Source of the DNA: Opitutus sp. GAS368
GTDB lineage: Bacteria > Verrucomicrobiota > Verrucomicrobiia > Opitutales > Opitutaceae
Length of the DNA: 5,810 nt
NCBI GenBank assembly: GCA_945862035.1
Contig: CAMAXB010000202.1
Location: 1-5,810 of the forward strand
Reading direction: 5' to 3'
Part shown: positions 1-5,810 of the stretch, piece after piece
Layout: each line of letters opens with the position of its first letter
Numbering within the stretch: position 1 is the first letter of the stretch
Program-made: the position numbers and the translations under genes
The notes under the pieces: model-generated
The model's input: only the letters and a program-made list of their open reading frames with translations
Database searches by the model: none
Told to the model about the DNA's origin: nothing

Positions 1-383
1 GGATGAGTTTGGTTCCAGTGCTGACCGGCGGGCGGTCCGGTGATTCGGGCCGCGCACTCTTCTGGCACTATCCCCATTACCATCATTCCGAGCCTGCATC
101 GGCAATCCGGGAGGGGCCTTACAAACTCATCCGGTTTTACGATTCCGGCACGTCCTATCTGTATGATCTGAAAAATGACGTCGGCGAGCGTCACGACCTC
201 GCTGCGGTACAACCGGAGTTGACGGCGCGCCTCGAGGCGCGACTGCAGGCTTGGCTTGCCCAGGTCGATGCCGGCATGCCGCGGCCAAATCCGTTTTTCG
301 ACCCCGCTAGGAGGCTGTTATGGGGTGAGCGTGTCGGCCGGGAGGAAATGGCGGATGAGCGTTTGCAGTTAGGCCTCCCGTAA
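1..383 (+). CDS. Sulfatase, C-terminal part (cut by left window edge)
   Basis: This is the C-terminal end of a formylglycine-dependent sulfatase of the arylsulfatase A type, an enzyme that hydrolyses sulfate esters, in this setting probably on sulfated glycans. The reading frame is open to the left edge, so the ATG at position 3 is an internal Met and not a start. Counting from that Met, the visible family signatures are SLVPVL (residues 2-7, equivalent to the usual 'GrSLvPLL'), WHYPHYH (21-27), AIREGPYKLI (34-43) and LYDLKNDVGERHDLA (53-67), followed by an amphipathic helix and MPRPNP (92-97). This is the normal order for the C-terminal subdomain. The formylglycine motif and metal ligands lie off the window, so activity and substrate class cannot be judged. 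The stop is TAA at 381-383. Family assignment is secure from the motifs; substrate is unknown. Confidence 0.9.
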   Translation, partial: MSLVPVLTGGRSGDSGRALFWHYPHYHHSEPASAIREGPYKLIRFYDSGTSYLYDLKNDVGERHDLAAVQPELTARLEARLQAWLAQVDAGMPRPNPFFDPARRLLWGERVGREEMADERLQLGLP

Positions 384-482
384 CAGAGGTACAAGGCTCC
401 TCCCCTCAAGATGCGTCGAGGCGACCACCCCGGCGAGGTCAGCGAGCGTAGAATGGCGATTGATGAGCGTGACCGGCATGTC
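369..482 (-). pseudogene. Decayed sulfatase fragment, antisense to and tail-to-tail with the first sulfatase
   Basis: Read on the minus strand from about 479 to the TAA at 369-371, the frame gives MPVTLINRHSTLADLAG and then THLEGRSLVPLLREA. This matches the conserved sulfatase stretch usually written 'vsLvDlyPTLadLAGlp.P..leGrSLvPLLr'. Several normally conserved positions are altered: D to N, Y to H and P to S in the 'DLYPTL' part. The frame stops directly after LLREA, where a real sulfatase would continue for more than 100 residues. Upstream on the minus strand (480-659) the frame is open but I can recognise little; TLFGK near 536 might be the remains of the usual 'tLfE' segment. The last 15 bases overlap the end of the plus-strand sulfatase. 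I infer a dead fragment of a second sulfatase gene. The alternative, chance similarity, seems unlikely over about 35 residues. Confidence 0.7.
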
Positions 483-576
483 ACCGCGCACAGCCTGGCG
501 CGTTAATCGGATCGCGCGCGGTTTCCCGAATAGTGTAGGGGTCCATAGGGGACGCGTTTGGCCAATCGAAGCTCGT

Positions 577-607
577 CTGGTTACCTTTGGTCCATGATCA
601 GTACCAG
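577..607. promoter_or_regulatory. Imperfect inverted repeat upstream of the RraA-like gene
   Basis: CTGGTTAC at 577-584 and GTACCAG at 601-607 are complementary apart from one bulged T, separated by 16 bases that include the palindrome TGATCA (595-600). The repeat ends 65 bases before the proposed start at 673, a reasonable place for an operator or a leader hairpin of the three-gene unit. No convincing -35/-10 pair was found nearby. The arms are short and could be chance. Confidence 0.2.
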
Positions 608-672
608 TTCTCCAGAGTTGAGGTAGGAATGGTGGACTGCACGCTGGCAGCATTTTCATCCCCTACGCATCC

Positions 673-1419
673 ATGCCTCTCGATCACGCCACCCTGCTTC
701 AACTCAAGCGCTGGAACACGCCTACCATCTTCAACGGATGGGAACAGATCACCGGGGCTGACATCGGCCGCGACGGATTCAACTGCGAGCCGGTGACCGA
801 TTTCATGCCGGAGATGGGGCCCATGGTGGGGAGGGCGGTTACGGTGCGTTTCGAACCTTCGAAGAAGGACCATGTAGCACGGAACCCACGCGCTTGGAGC
901 GAGTATCGGAGCTATGTCGCTTCGCAGCCCGGTCCCAAGATTGTGGTGGTGCAGGACCTAGACAAGCCCCGCCTCGCTGGAGCGTTCTGGGGTGAGGTCA
1001 ACAGTAACATTCACCGTGCCCTTGGTTGCGTCGGATCGATCATCGACGGTGGAATCCGCGACCTTGACGAGATGCGAAACGCGGGTTTCAAGGCGCTTGC
1101 CCGCGGCATGTGTGTGGGCCACGGGTACAGCGTGCCCGTGGAGTGGGGCGTCGAGGTCGAAGTGTTCGGGCGTGCAGTGCGGCCGGGGCAGCTGATTCAT
1201 GCGGATAAGCATGGGTTTCTCGCGATCCCCTCCGAGGACGAGGAGCGGTTGTTGGAGGCCGCTGTCTTCATGGACGCGAACGAGTGCCGCACTCTGATCC
1301 CCGCGGCCCGCGGTTCGAGCGGAATCACCACGGATGAACTGCTCGCGCGAATCGACGCCGCCGGCGAAGCCTTCGGCAAGGCCGCGCAAAAGAAATTCGG
1401 CAAGAAAGGCGAATGGTGA
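673..1419 (+). CDS. RraA-like family protein (HMG/CHA aldolase fold)
   Basis: The 248-residue product belongs to the RraA / 4-hydroxy-4-methyl-2-oxoglutarate aldolase superfamily, often misnamed demethylmenaquinone methyltransferase. The core signature is GEVNSNIHRALGCVGSIIDGGIRD at 107-130, including the G-G-x-R-D loop (R129, D130) that in the aldolases holds the metal and substrate carboxylate. The second signature is VRPGQLIHADKHGFLAIP at 169-186. The protein is longer than minimal RraA (about 160 residues), with an N-terminal extension and a charged, lysine-rich tail. Retention of R129, D130 and E108 favours an enzyme, such as a lyase, decarboxylase or isomerase of 2-oxo acids, over a pure RNase E inhibitor; this is inference. 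ATG 673 was chosen because it is the only plausible ATG after the TGA at 619-621; no clear Shine-Dalgarno sequence precedes it. It overlaps the next gene by 7 bases, suggesting translational coupling and a shared pathway. Confidence 0.88.
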   Translation: MPLDHATLLQLKRWNTPTIFNGWEQITGADIGRDGFNCEPVTDFMPEMGPMVGRAVTVRFEPSKKDHVARNPRAWSEYRSYVASQPGPKIVVVQDLDKPRLAGAFWGEVNSNIHRALGCVGSIIDGGIRDLDEMRNAGFKALARGMCVGHGYSVPVEWGVEVEVFGRAVRPGQLIHADKHGFLAIPSEDEERLLEAAVFMDANECRTLIPAARGSSGITTDELLARIDAAGEAFGKAAQKKFGKKGEW

Positions 1420-2375
1420 CGCGCATCGTAGTTCTCGACGGACATACGCTGAATCCCGGCGATCTCGACTGGGCGCCGTTCGCGCGGCTGGGATCGCTCA
1501 CGGTCTTCGAACGCACCCCGGCCGACCTGATCTTTCAACGCGCGGCCAGCGCAGAGATCGTGCTCACGAACAAGACGCCGCTGACGGAGGAAACGATCCG
1601 GTCCCTTCCTCTGCTTCGGTATATCGGAGTCCTAGCCACCGGTTGCAATAATGTGGCCCTGGTTGCGGCCTCGGCGCGCAAGGTGCCGGTCTGCAATGTA
1701 CGCAACTACGGTGCCGATTCCGTGGCGCAGATGGTGTTCGCGCACATCTTGCATCACTGCAATCGGGTCGCCGAGCATGCATCCGATGTTGCGCAGGGAG
1801 GGTGGGGGATGGCGCAGGATTTCTGCTACTGGCTGAACCCGCTCGTCGAACTGCGCGACCTGACCCTGGGCGTGGTCGGATTGGGCGAAATTGGCGGGGC
1901 CACCGCGCGCATTGCCCGGGCTTTTGGCATGCAGGTACTCGCCCACACCCGCCGTCCTCTGGCACCGCCGCCGGAGGGCGTGGAACCCGTGGGGCTGGAC
2001 GAACTCTTCACCCGGTCCGACTTCCTCAGCCTTCATTGTCCACTCACCCCGGAAACCGAGCGGCTGGTGAATGCGGACCGGATCAATCTCATGAAATGCT
2101 CCGCCTTCCTCGTGAACACGGGGCGCGGACCCTTGATCGACGAGAGCGCCCTCGCGCAAGCCCTCAACGAGGGCCGCATCGCGGGCGCCGGTCTCGATGT
2201 GCTCTCGATCGAGCCGCCCGGGCGGGACAACCCGCTGATCGGTGCGCGCAACTGCGCCATCACCCCGCATGTGGCGTGGGCCACACGCGCCGCCCGCGAG
2301 CGTCTGCTCGGCCTCGCCGCGGGGAACCTCGTTGCATTTCTCCGCGGCGAAGTCCGCAACCAGGTCAACCCATGA
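1413..2375 (+). CDS. D-2-hydroxyacid dehydrogenase, glycerate dehydrogenase / hydroxypyruvate reductase type
   Basis: The 320-residue cytosolic oxidoreductase interconverts a D-2-hydroxy acid and a 2-oxo acid using a nicotinamide cofactor. The N-terminal substrate domain carries LTNKTPL (51-57), YIGVLATGCNNV (70-81) and DSVAQMVFA (102-110), typical of the glycerate dehydrogenase subgroup. The Rossmann motif is GLGEIG (156-161). The catalytic triad of the family is present: R238 in NTGRG, E267 in SIEPP and H286 in ITPHVAW. The residues after the second beta strand of the nucleotide fold are HTRRP (178-182), without an acidic residue; this may favour NADP(H) over NAD(H). Length is normal for the family and the gene looks intact. 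The ATG lies inside the end of the RraA-like gene (ATGGTGA overlap), with a close purine-rich AAAGG at 1405-1409. The exact substrate is not determinable; hydroxypyruvate or another short 2-oxo acid is likely. Confidence 0.93.
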   Translation: MVTRIVVLDGHTLNPGDLDWAPFARLGSLTVFERTPADLIFQRAASAEIVLTNKTPLTEETIRSLPLLRYIGVLATGCNNVALVAASARKVPVCNVRNYGADSVAQMVFAHILHHCNRVAEHASDVAQGGWGMAQDFCYWLNPLVELRDLTLGVVGLGEIGGATARIARAFGMQVLAHTRRPLAPPPEGVEPVGLDELFTRSDFLSLHCPLTPETERLVNADRINLMKCSAFLVNTGRGPLIDESALAQALNEGRIAGAGLDVLSIEPPGRDNPLIGARNCAITPHVAWATRAARERLLGLAAGNLVAFLRGEVRNQVNP

Positions 2376-2871
2376 TCCTCGAGAACCTCTCTACCTATTG
2401 TGAAAATCCCCTGCTGGCCCCTTCGCCGCTCGTTGGCAGGGCGCTCGACTGGGTGGCGCGTGTCGATGAGCACTCCCAACTGGGACGACTCCCCTTGAAG
2501 GGGACAATTTCTATGCCTCCGTCCAGCAACGCTAGCCCCGGCCGCGGGCCGAGCGCGCGATGCCGGAGGCGCATCGCGCGTATGTGGATCTTCAATACTA
2601 CGTGGCGGGCGGGGAGATCATCGACTGGTACCCGCTGGAAGCGCTCGTGCCGACGACCGACCACGACGAAGAGGGCGACTTCCGGTTGTTCGCGTGTCCG
2701 GCGCACCTTCCGCTGCCGCTGCTCATGCGCGCCGGCACGTTTGCGCTCTTCTTTCCGCAGGACGCGCATGTGCCGATGGTCGCCGACGGCGTGCATTCGT
2801 CCTACTGCATGATCGTGTTCAAGATTCGCTGCGGGCTGTTCGAACAGCAGGTGGCGGCGCTCGCAAAGTAA
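2372..2871 (+). pseudogene. YhcH/YjgK/YiaL (NanQ/EbgC/TabA) family gene, broken by a frameshift and an in-frame stop
   Basis: The ATG at 2372 overlaps the dehydrogenase stop (ATGA), as expected for the third gene of a coupled unit. The first 43 codons (MILENLSTYCENP to LPLKG) match the start of YhcH-family proteins. At 2500-2503 the run AAGGGGAC is one G short: adding one G restores KGDNFYASVQQR in the next frame, matching the family's 'GDNiF..V' segment. That frame then meets TAG at 2533-2535 and continues as PRPRAERAMPEAHRAYVDLQYYV, with family residues H68 and D73, then AGTFALFFPQDAHVPM (H133) and FKIR, to TAA at 2869-2871. The reconstructed product would be 166 residues, close to family size. 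Two separate lesions make a dead gene the best reading. An ORF from ATG 2560 would give only the C-terminal 103 residues and has no ribosome site. Family members act on sugar anomers; E. coli NanQ (YhcH) is reported as a sialic-acid anomerase. Sequencing or assembly error is the main alternative for the frameshift. Confidence 0.88.
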
Positions 2872-2879
2872 CAGGGAGT

Positions 2880-2900
2880 CGCCGTCGCGGGCCGACGGTG
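2880..2900. terminator. Hairpin in the convergent gap, possible bidirectional terminator
   Basis: Bases 2880-2887 pair with 2893-2900 (CGCCGTCG with CGACGGTG, including one G-U pair) around a five-base loop, giving an eight-pair GC-rich stem nine bases after the stop of the YhcH pseudogene. It sits in the 131-base gap between converging transcription units. No proper T run follows on the plus strand; on the minus strand only a mixed T/C stretch follows. It may serve as a weak or factor-assisted terminator. The rest of the gap (2901-3002) shows nothing else I can name. Confidence 0.4.
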
Positions 2901-3002
2901 CGGCTGCTCTTCTGCAGTTGACGCTCGTTTGGGCGGACCAGCGAAGCCCTGGCCACGTCGAGCGATCACCCGAGCCTGGCGGACATGGCCCGGCCGTCCC
3001 CC

Positions 3003-5645
3003 TCAGGCCGATGGCTTCCTGGCTTCGAGGGTATAAATCGTCAGTCCGGCGGTGCGGTCATGGCGGCGGGGCAGGAGCAGGCTGCAGACGTAGCCGATGA
3101 CGACGCACGCGGTGACACCGATCGCGGTGTGCAGGACGACGTTAACTGGCGTGGCACGCTGGACGAAGGCGACGAGGGGGGCGCTCGCCACCGCCCCGAT
3201 CACGGCGCCCGCCCCATGCGCGCGCCGGGTGAACATGCCGAGGATGAACAAGCCGCCCATGGGCCCGCCAAAGAGCCCGATTACAGCCATGAACGTGTCC
3301 CAAAGGCTCTTGACGTCGGCCCGTGCCAGCAGGAGGGCCGCGGTGGAGCCCAGCACGCCGGATACGACCGTCGCCAATTGTGCACAGCGCAGGTATGAGC
3401 GCTCGCTGCGAAGCAAGTCGAAGCGGCGGACGAAGTCCGTGGTGAAGGCGGTCGCAATGCTGTTCATGCTGGTCGAAACCGTCGATTGGGCGGCGGCGAA
3501 GACGCCCGCGATCACCAAGCCTGCGAGGCCGGCCGGGAGTTGGGAGGCGATGAACTGCGGGAAGACGGAATCGTTCTGCAGGCTAGGGTCGAGTTCGAGC
3601 GGATGTTGTTTGTAGAACAAGTAGAGGGCCGTCCCCAGCGCGAAGAAGAGCAGGGAGGCGATGAGCGAAAGCGCGGCGTTGGTCCAGATGGAGCGTGCGG
3701 CGAGGCGCTCGGACTGCACGGACATGTAGCGTTGCACGATACCCTGATCCGACGAGTACGGGACAAGTTGCTGGGCAAAGCCCCCGAGTACGATCACCCA
3801 GAGGGCATTGGTGGCAAAGCTGCCGGCGCTCCAGTCCCAGTTGATCAGGTTCAGTTTCCCGTCCGCCTGCGCGATGGAGATCAGGTGGGCGGCGCCGCCT
3901 TCGAGGTTAAAGACAATGATGAGCAGGCTGAGCAAGGCGCCCCCGAGTAGGACAATGGTCTGCAAGGTATCGGTCCAGATCACCGCCTCAACGCCGCCGA
4001 TGGTGCAATAGACGAGGCTCAGGACGCCCATGAGCAGAATGCTGGTCTCGACCGACAAAGGAGTCACCGTGGCGAGGGCGAGCGCCGGCAGGTACATGAC
4101 GATGGCCATGCGACCTACCTGAAAGAGAACATAGCAGGCGCTAGCGAAGAGGCGGGCAAAGAGGTTGAAACGACGTTCGAGGTATTCGTAGGCGCTGGTG
4201 GCGTCCGTCGCGCGGAAGAAGGGAAGAACGTACGCGATAATGAAGGGGGCGAGCGCCACGATGCAGAGGTTGATCAGAAAGTAGATCCAGTCGGTGGCGT
4301 AAACCTTGGCCGGCACCGACATAAAGGTGAGGGAACTGAGCATCGTGGCGAAGATGCTGCAACCGGCGGCCCACCAGGGAACGCGCTGCCCGCCGCGAAA
4401 GTAGTCGTCAGTGGAACGGTTGCGTCGGGAGAAATACACGCCGATGGCCACCAGTACCCCGAGGTAGAGGCCGATGGCGCCGTAGTTGAGCGCTCCAAAC
4501 GGCGGCCGCTCGGTGCGCGAGGTGATGCGCCAGATGTCCGGCGAACGGGTCCGGGGCCGCACTTCGCCCGTGGCGACGATGAAGTCGCGACCCCATCGGA
4601 CGGCGGTGGTGGTCACGTGGTTCTGGGGTGTAGGGCCGGCGTCGAACCAGGTGTTCGTGATCGTGTGATAGCCCCAAGCGCGGCGCGGGAAACCGGGGTG
4701 CTGGTCGCGCAGAGCATCCGCCTGCGCGAAGAGTTCGCCGTCGTCACCCCCGACTACAAAGAGGTGGCTTTGGCCGACGGCGAAGCCGACGCCGGCCATG
4801 ACGCTGGCCGGGACGTCCGACGCGCGGCGCCAAGCGGCGGCGCCTGCACCCTTAGCATACGCCGAAGGACTGAAGGAGTACGTGTCTCGAAGAAACTCCA
4901 GCGAGCCGTCAGTAGAGGCGCGGCGTCCGCTGATTACGTAGATACGGTCCTCTACGCCGTCGTGCTGCGCCAGCGTGAGGTTGAAGCCGCGGGGTGGACC
5001 GGGCCAGGTGGGAAGACTCTCCCAGCCGGCATCGAGGCGGGTCAGTTCTAGCCGCCAGAAATTGCCCGTGGCGGCGGAGAGATCGTTTCCGGCTGTTCCC
5101 CCTGCGAAGTACACCGTGGAACCGACCAAAGCTGCGGATCCATAAACGCAGGGCGCCGGGAGCGGCGGCAGGTTATTTTGGAGAACGCGTTCGGTGGCGG
5201 GGTCCCATTGCAGCAGAAAAGCGTCGGCGTAGGTGCGGTCCGCATCATTGCCGCCGAGACATAGCACGCCTTCCGGGGTCGACACGACCGCACCATAGCC
5301 AAGAGGCCGTGGCAGCCGTCCGCCGTCTTTCCACATGAAGGCGCCGTTCGTTTCGACAAGCACGTGGATTTCGTCGTGCCAGACCTTGTCGGTTGACCAG
5401 ACCGGGAGGTCGAAATTGGCTCCGCCCGCGACGATCAAGGCGCCTTGGTGCACGCCGACGTAGGGCCCGGCCACGCCCAACGATTCGCTCTGTCCCCCGA
5501 CGGACGGTAGGGTGGCAATCTTGTTCCATTCAAGGCGGCTTTCGAAATGTTCGGCCGCGGGCAAGGATCCACTGATAAGGATGTACAGAGCGACGACGAT
5601 CGATGAAGCGCGCGGCGAGCTAGGGCACGATGATCTTAATGACAT
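3003..5645 (-). CDS. Secreted Kelch (NanM-like permuted mutarotase) domain fused to a sodium:solute symporter
   Basis: A predicted 880-residue inner-membrane protein. Starting at ATG 5643-5645 gives MSLRSSCPSS, a hydrophobic core IVVALYILISGSL and a likely cut after LPAA, i.e. a signal peptide. The frame is open further, through ATG 5778-5780 (925 residues) to the window edge; numbers below use that longer count. Residues about 85-420 are a Kelch beta-propeller with blade strands ALIVAGGANF, GVLCLGGND, TVYFAGGTAG, RIYVISGR, LFVVGGDDG and DFIVATGEVR; AGGANF with the following W and WHDEIHV resembles cyclically permuted mutarotases related to NanM. Residues about 430-905 form a full SSS transporter with about 13 membrane helices. 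Key SSS motifs are CTIGGVEAVIWTDTLQ (592-607) with the sodium-site Asp D604, and AAAQSTVSTSMNS (762-774). R557 in FQVGR fits the carboxylate-binding Arg of SiaT. The propeller should lie outside the membrane, converting the sugar to the anomer that the symporter imports. It converges on the plus-strand operon. Confidence 0.92.
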   Translation of the reverse strand: MSLRSSCPSSPRASSIVVALYILISGSLPAAEHFESRLEWNKIATLPSVGGQSESLGVAGPYVGVHQGALIVAGGANFDLPVWSTDKVWHDEIHVLVETNGAFMWKDGGRLPRPLGYGAVVSTPEGVLCLGGNDADRTYADAFLLQWDPATERVLQNNLPPLPAPCVYGSAALVGSTVYFAGGTAGNDLSAATGNFWRLELTRLDAGWESLPTWPGPPRGFNLTLAQHDGVEDRIYVISGRRASTDGSLEFLRDTYSFSPSAYAKGAGAAAWRRASDVPASVMAGVGFAVGQSHLFVVGGDDGELFAQADALRDQHPGFPRRAWGYHTITNTWFDAGPTPQNHVTTTAVRWGRDFIVATGEVRPRTRSPDIWRITSRTERPPFGALNYGAIGLYLGVLVAIGVYFSRRNRSTDDYFRGGQRVPWWAAGCSIFATMLSSLTFMSVPAKVYATDWIYFLINLCIVALAPFIIAYVLPFFRATDATSAYEYLERRFNLFARLFASACYVLFQVGRMAIVMYLPALALATVTPLSVETSILLMGVLSLVYCTIGGVEAVIWTDTLQTIVLLGGALLSLLIIVFNLEGGAAHLISIAQADGKLNLINWDWSAGSFATNALWVIVLGGFAQQLVPYSSDQGIVQRYMSVQSERLAARSIWTNAALSLIASLLFFALGTALYLFYKQHPLELDPSLQNDSVFPQFIASQLPAGLAGLVIAGVFAAAQSTVSTSMNSIATAFTTDFVRRFDLLRSERSYLRCAQLATVVSGVLGSTAALLLARADVKSLWDTFMAVIGLFGGPMGGLFILGMFTRRAHGAGAVIGAVASAPLVAFVQRATPVNVVLHTAIGVTACVVIGYVCSLLLPRRHDRTAGLTIYTLEARKPSA
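3066..4493 (-). other. Domain: sodium:solute symporter (SSS) part of the fusion protein
   Basis: In the long-frame numbering, helix 1 carries FATMLSSLTF (477-486), helix 3 carries FQVGRMAIVMYLPALALA (553-570), helix 5 begins at D604, and helix 8 carries A763, S766, T767, S769 and T770. From memory of SiaT from Proteus mirabilis, the Na2 site uses A56, L59, A339, S342 and S343, the Na3 site D182, S342, S345 and S346, and R135 binds the sialate carboxylate. A constant offset of 422 maps R135 to R557, D182 to D604, S60 to S482 and T63 to T485; helix 8 fits with two extra residues. Both sodium sites therefore look intact. Confidence 0.85.
4521..5528 (-). other. Domain: Kelch beta-propeller, NanM-like mutarotase part of the fusion protein
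   Basis: Six recognisable Kelch-type strands ending in GG or an equivalent are spaced at roughly 45-65 residues (about residues 114-120, 171-177, 222-228, 279-285, 339-345 and 399-405 of the long frame), consistent with a six-bladed propeller. Conserved Arg, Asn and Glu residues occur near the top loops, for example N122, R285-R286 and E406-R408, but I cannot assign catalytic residues without an alignment. Established family role: NanM-type Kelch proteins accelerate sugar anomer interconversion in the periplasm. Confidence 0.8.
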
Positions 5646-5707
5646 GAATAGATGGAAAAACCTGAACAGGAATGCGGTGGCGGCAAGGACGCTAAAGTGG
5701 TCTCCCG

Positions 5708-5740
5708 AATAAACCAGTTGGGGGAGCGGGCACAATTGTG
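5708..5740 (-). promoter_or_regulatory. Candidate promoter with a perfect 10-base palindrome for the Kelch-symporter gene
   Basis: On the minus strand TTGTGC (5735-5730) and TTTATT (5713-5708) are spaced by 16 bases and resemble weak -35 and -10 elements. The perfect palindrome CACAATTGTG (5731-5740) overlaps the -35 element, where a repressor could bind. Transcription would begin around 5700, which fits translation from ATG 5645 and would exclude the ATG at 5780. Promoter rules for the probable host group are poorly known, so this is tentative. Confidence 0.28.
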
Positions 5741-5810
5741 GCCGAGTTCTATCGTAGTTGGACGAAAGAGCCTTCCGCATTAATTTGAGAAGGGATTGGA
5801 AGAGAGAGAA

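Noticed and set aside
191..484. Minus-strand ORF of 97 codons across the sulfatase end
   Set aside because: Arg/Ser-rich with no recognisable motif; it is a shadow of the plus-strand sulfatase and of the neighbouring remnant frame.
541..553. Small hairpin GTCC/GGAC as a terminator for the sulfatase
   Set aside because: Only four base pairs and no T run; not distinguishable from chance.
1632..2270. Long minus-strand ORF (212 codons) opposite the dehydrogenase
   Set aside because: The plus frame has all family catalytic residues; the antisense frame is a GC-rich shadow without motifs.
2495..2540. Programmed frameshifting or stop-codon readthrough in the YhcH gene
   Set aside because: AAGGGGAC is not a typical slippery heptamer, no evident stimulatory structure was seen, and an additional TAG eleven codons later would also need suppression.
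1802..2812. Long plus-strand ORF of 336 codons
   Set aside because: Its first part is an out-of-frame reading of the dehydrogenase; only the part from 2372 to about 2500 is real, as the 5' end of the broken YhcH gene.
2560..2871. A 103-residue ORF that could be annotated as an intact small YhcH protein
   Set aside because: It begins in the middle of the family domain, has no ribosome site, and the missing N-terminal half is clearly encoded just upstream in a shifted frame and before a TAG.
2985..3398. Plus-strand ORFs opposite the symporter (also 3097-3615, 3486-3950 and 4617-5051)
   Set aside because: Low-complexity, charged shadow frames antisense to well-recognised SSS and Kelch sequence.
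1..5810. CRISPR array, tRNA, rRNA, transposase or long direct repeats
   Set aside because: None was seen on reading both strands; the inverted sulfatase pieces are not flanked by recognisable insertion-sequence ends.

Overview
The window is GC-rich, densely coding DNA from a bacterium. A formylglycine-type sulfatase, an RraA-like/hydroxyacid dehydrogenase gene pair and a Kelch-sodium symporter fusion, combined with starts that mostly lack a clear Shine-Dalgarno sequence, suggest a glycan-degrading member of the Verrucomicrobiota (Opitutaceae-like) or a related PVC lineage. This is inference from gene content; no rRNA or other phylogenetic marker is present.

Layout: (1) 1-383, plus strand: the C-terminal end of a sulfatase that runs off the left edge. 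(2) 369-672: a short interval holding, on the minus strand, the decayed remnant of a second sulfatase, tail-to-tail with the first. (3) 673-2871, plus strand: a tightly packed three-gene unit of an RraA-like protein, a D-2-hydroxyacid dehydrogenase of the glycerate dehydrogenase type and a YhcH/NanQ-family gene. The first pair overlaps by 7 bases and the second by 4. The YhcH gene is broken by a one-base frameshift in a G run and by an in-frame TAG. (4) 2872-3002: a 131-base convergent intergenic gap with one good hairpin. (5) 3003-5645 (open frame to 5780 and the window edge), minus strand: one large protein with a signal peptide, an extracytoplasmic Kelch beta-propeller of the NanM-like 'cyclically permuted mutarotase' type, and a complete sodium:solute symporter.

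Working model (inference): the locus handles an acidic sugar or sugar acid released from sulfated glycans. The sulfatase would remove sulfate, the Kelch domain would interconvert anomers outside the membrane and feed the fused Na+ symporter, and the RraA-like protein and dehydrogenase would act on downstream 2-oxo or hydroxy acids. The symporter keeps an arginine and sodium-site residues that line up with the sialic acid transporter SiaT. YhcH is a reported sialic-acid anomerase in E. coli, so a sialic acid-like substrate is possible. No NanA, NanE or NanK is visible here, so the substrate remains open. I see no CRISPR array, tRNA, rRNA or insertion sequence. Nothing in the window is a clear new defence or mobile system; the most notable points are the Kelch-symporter fusion and the two decaying genes.
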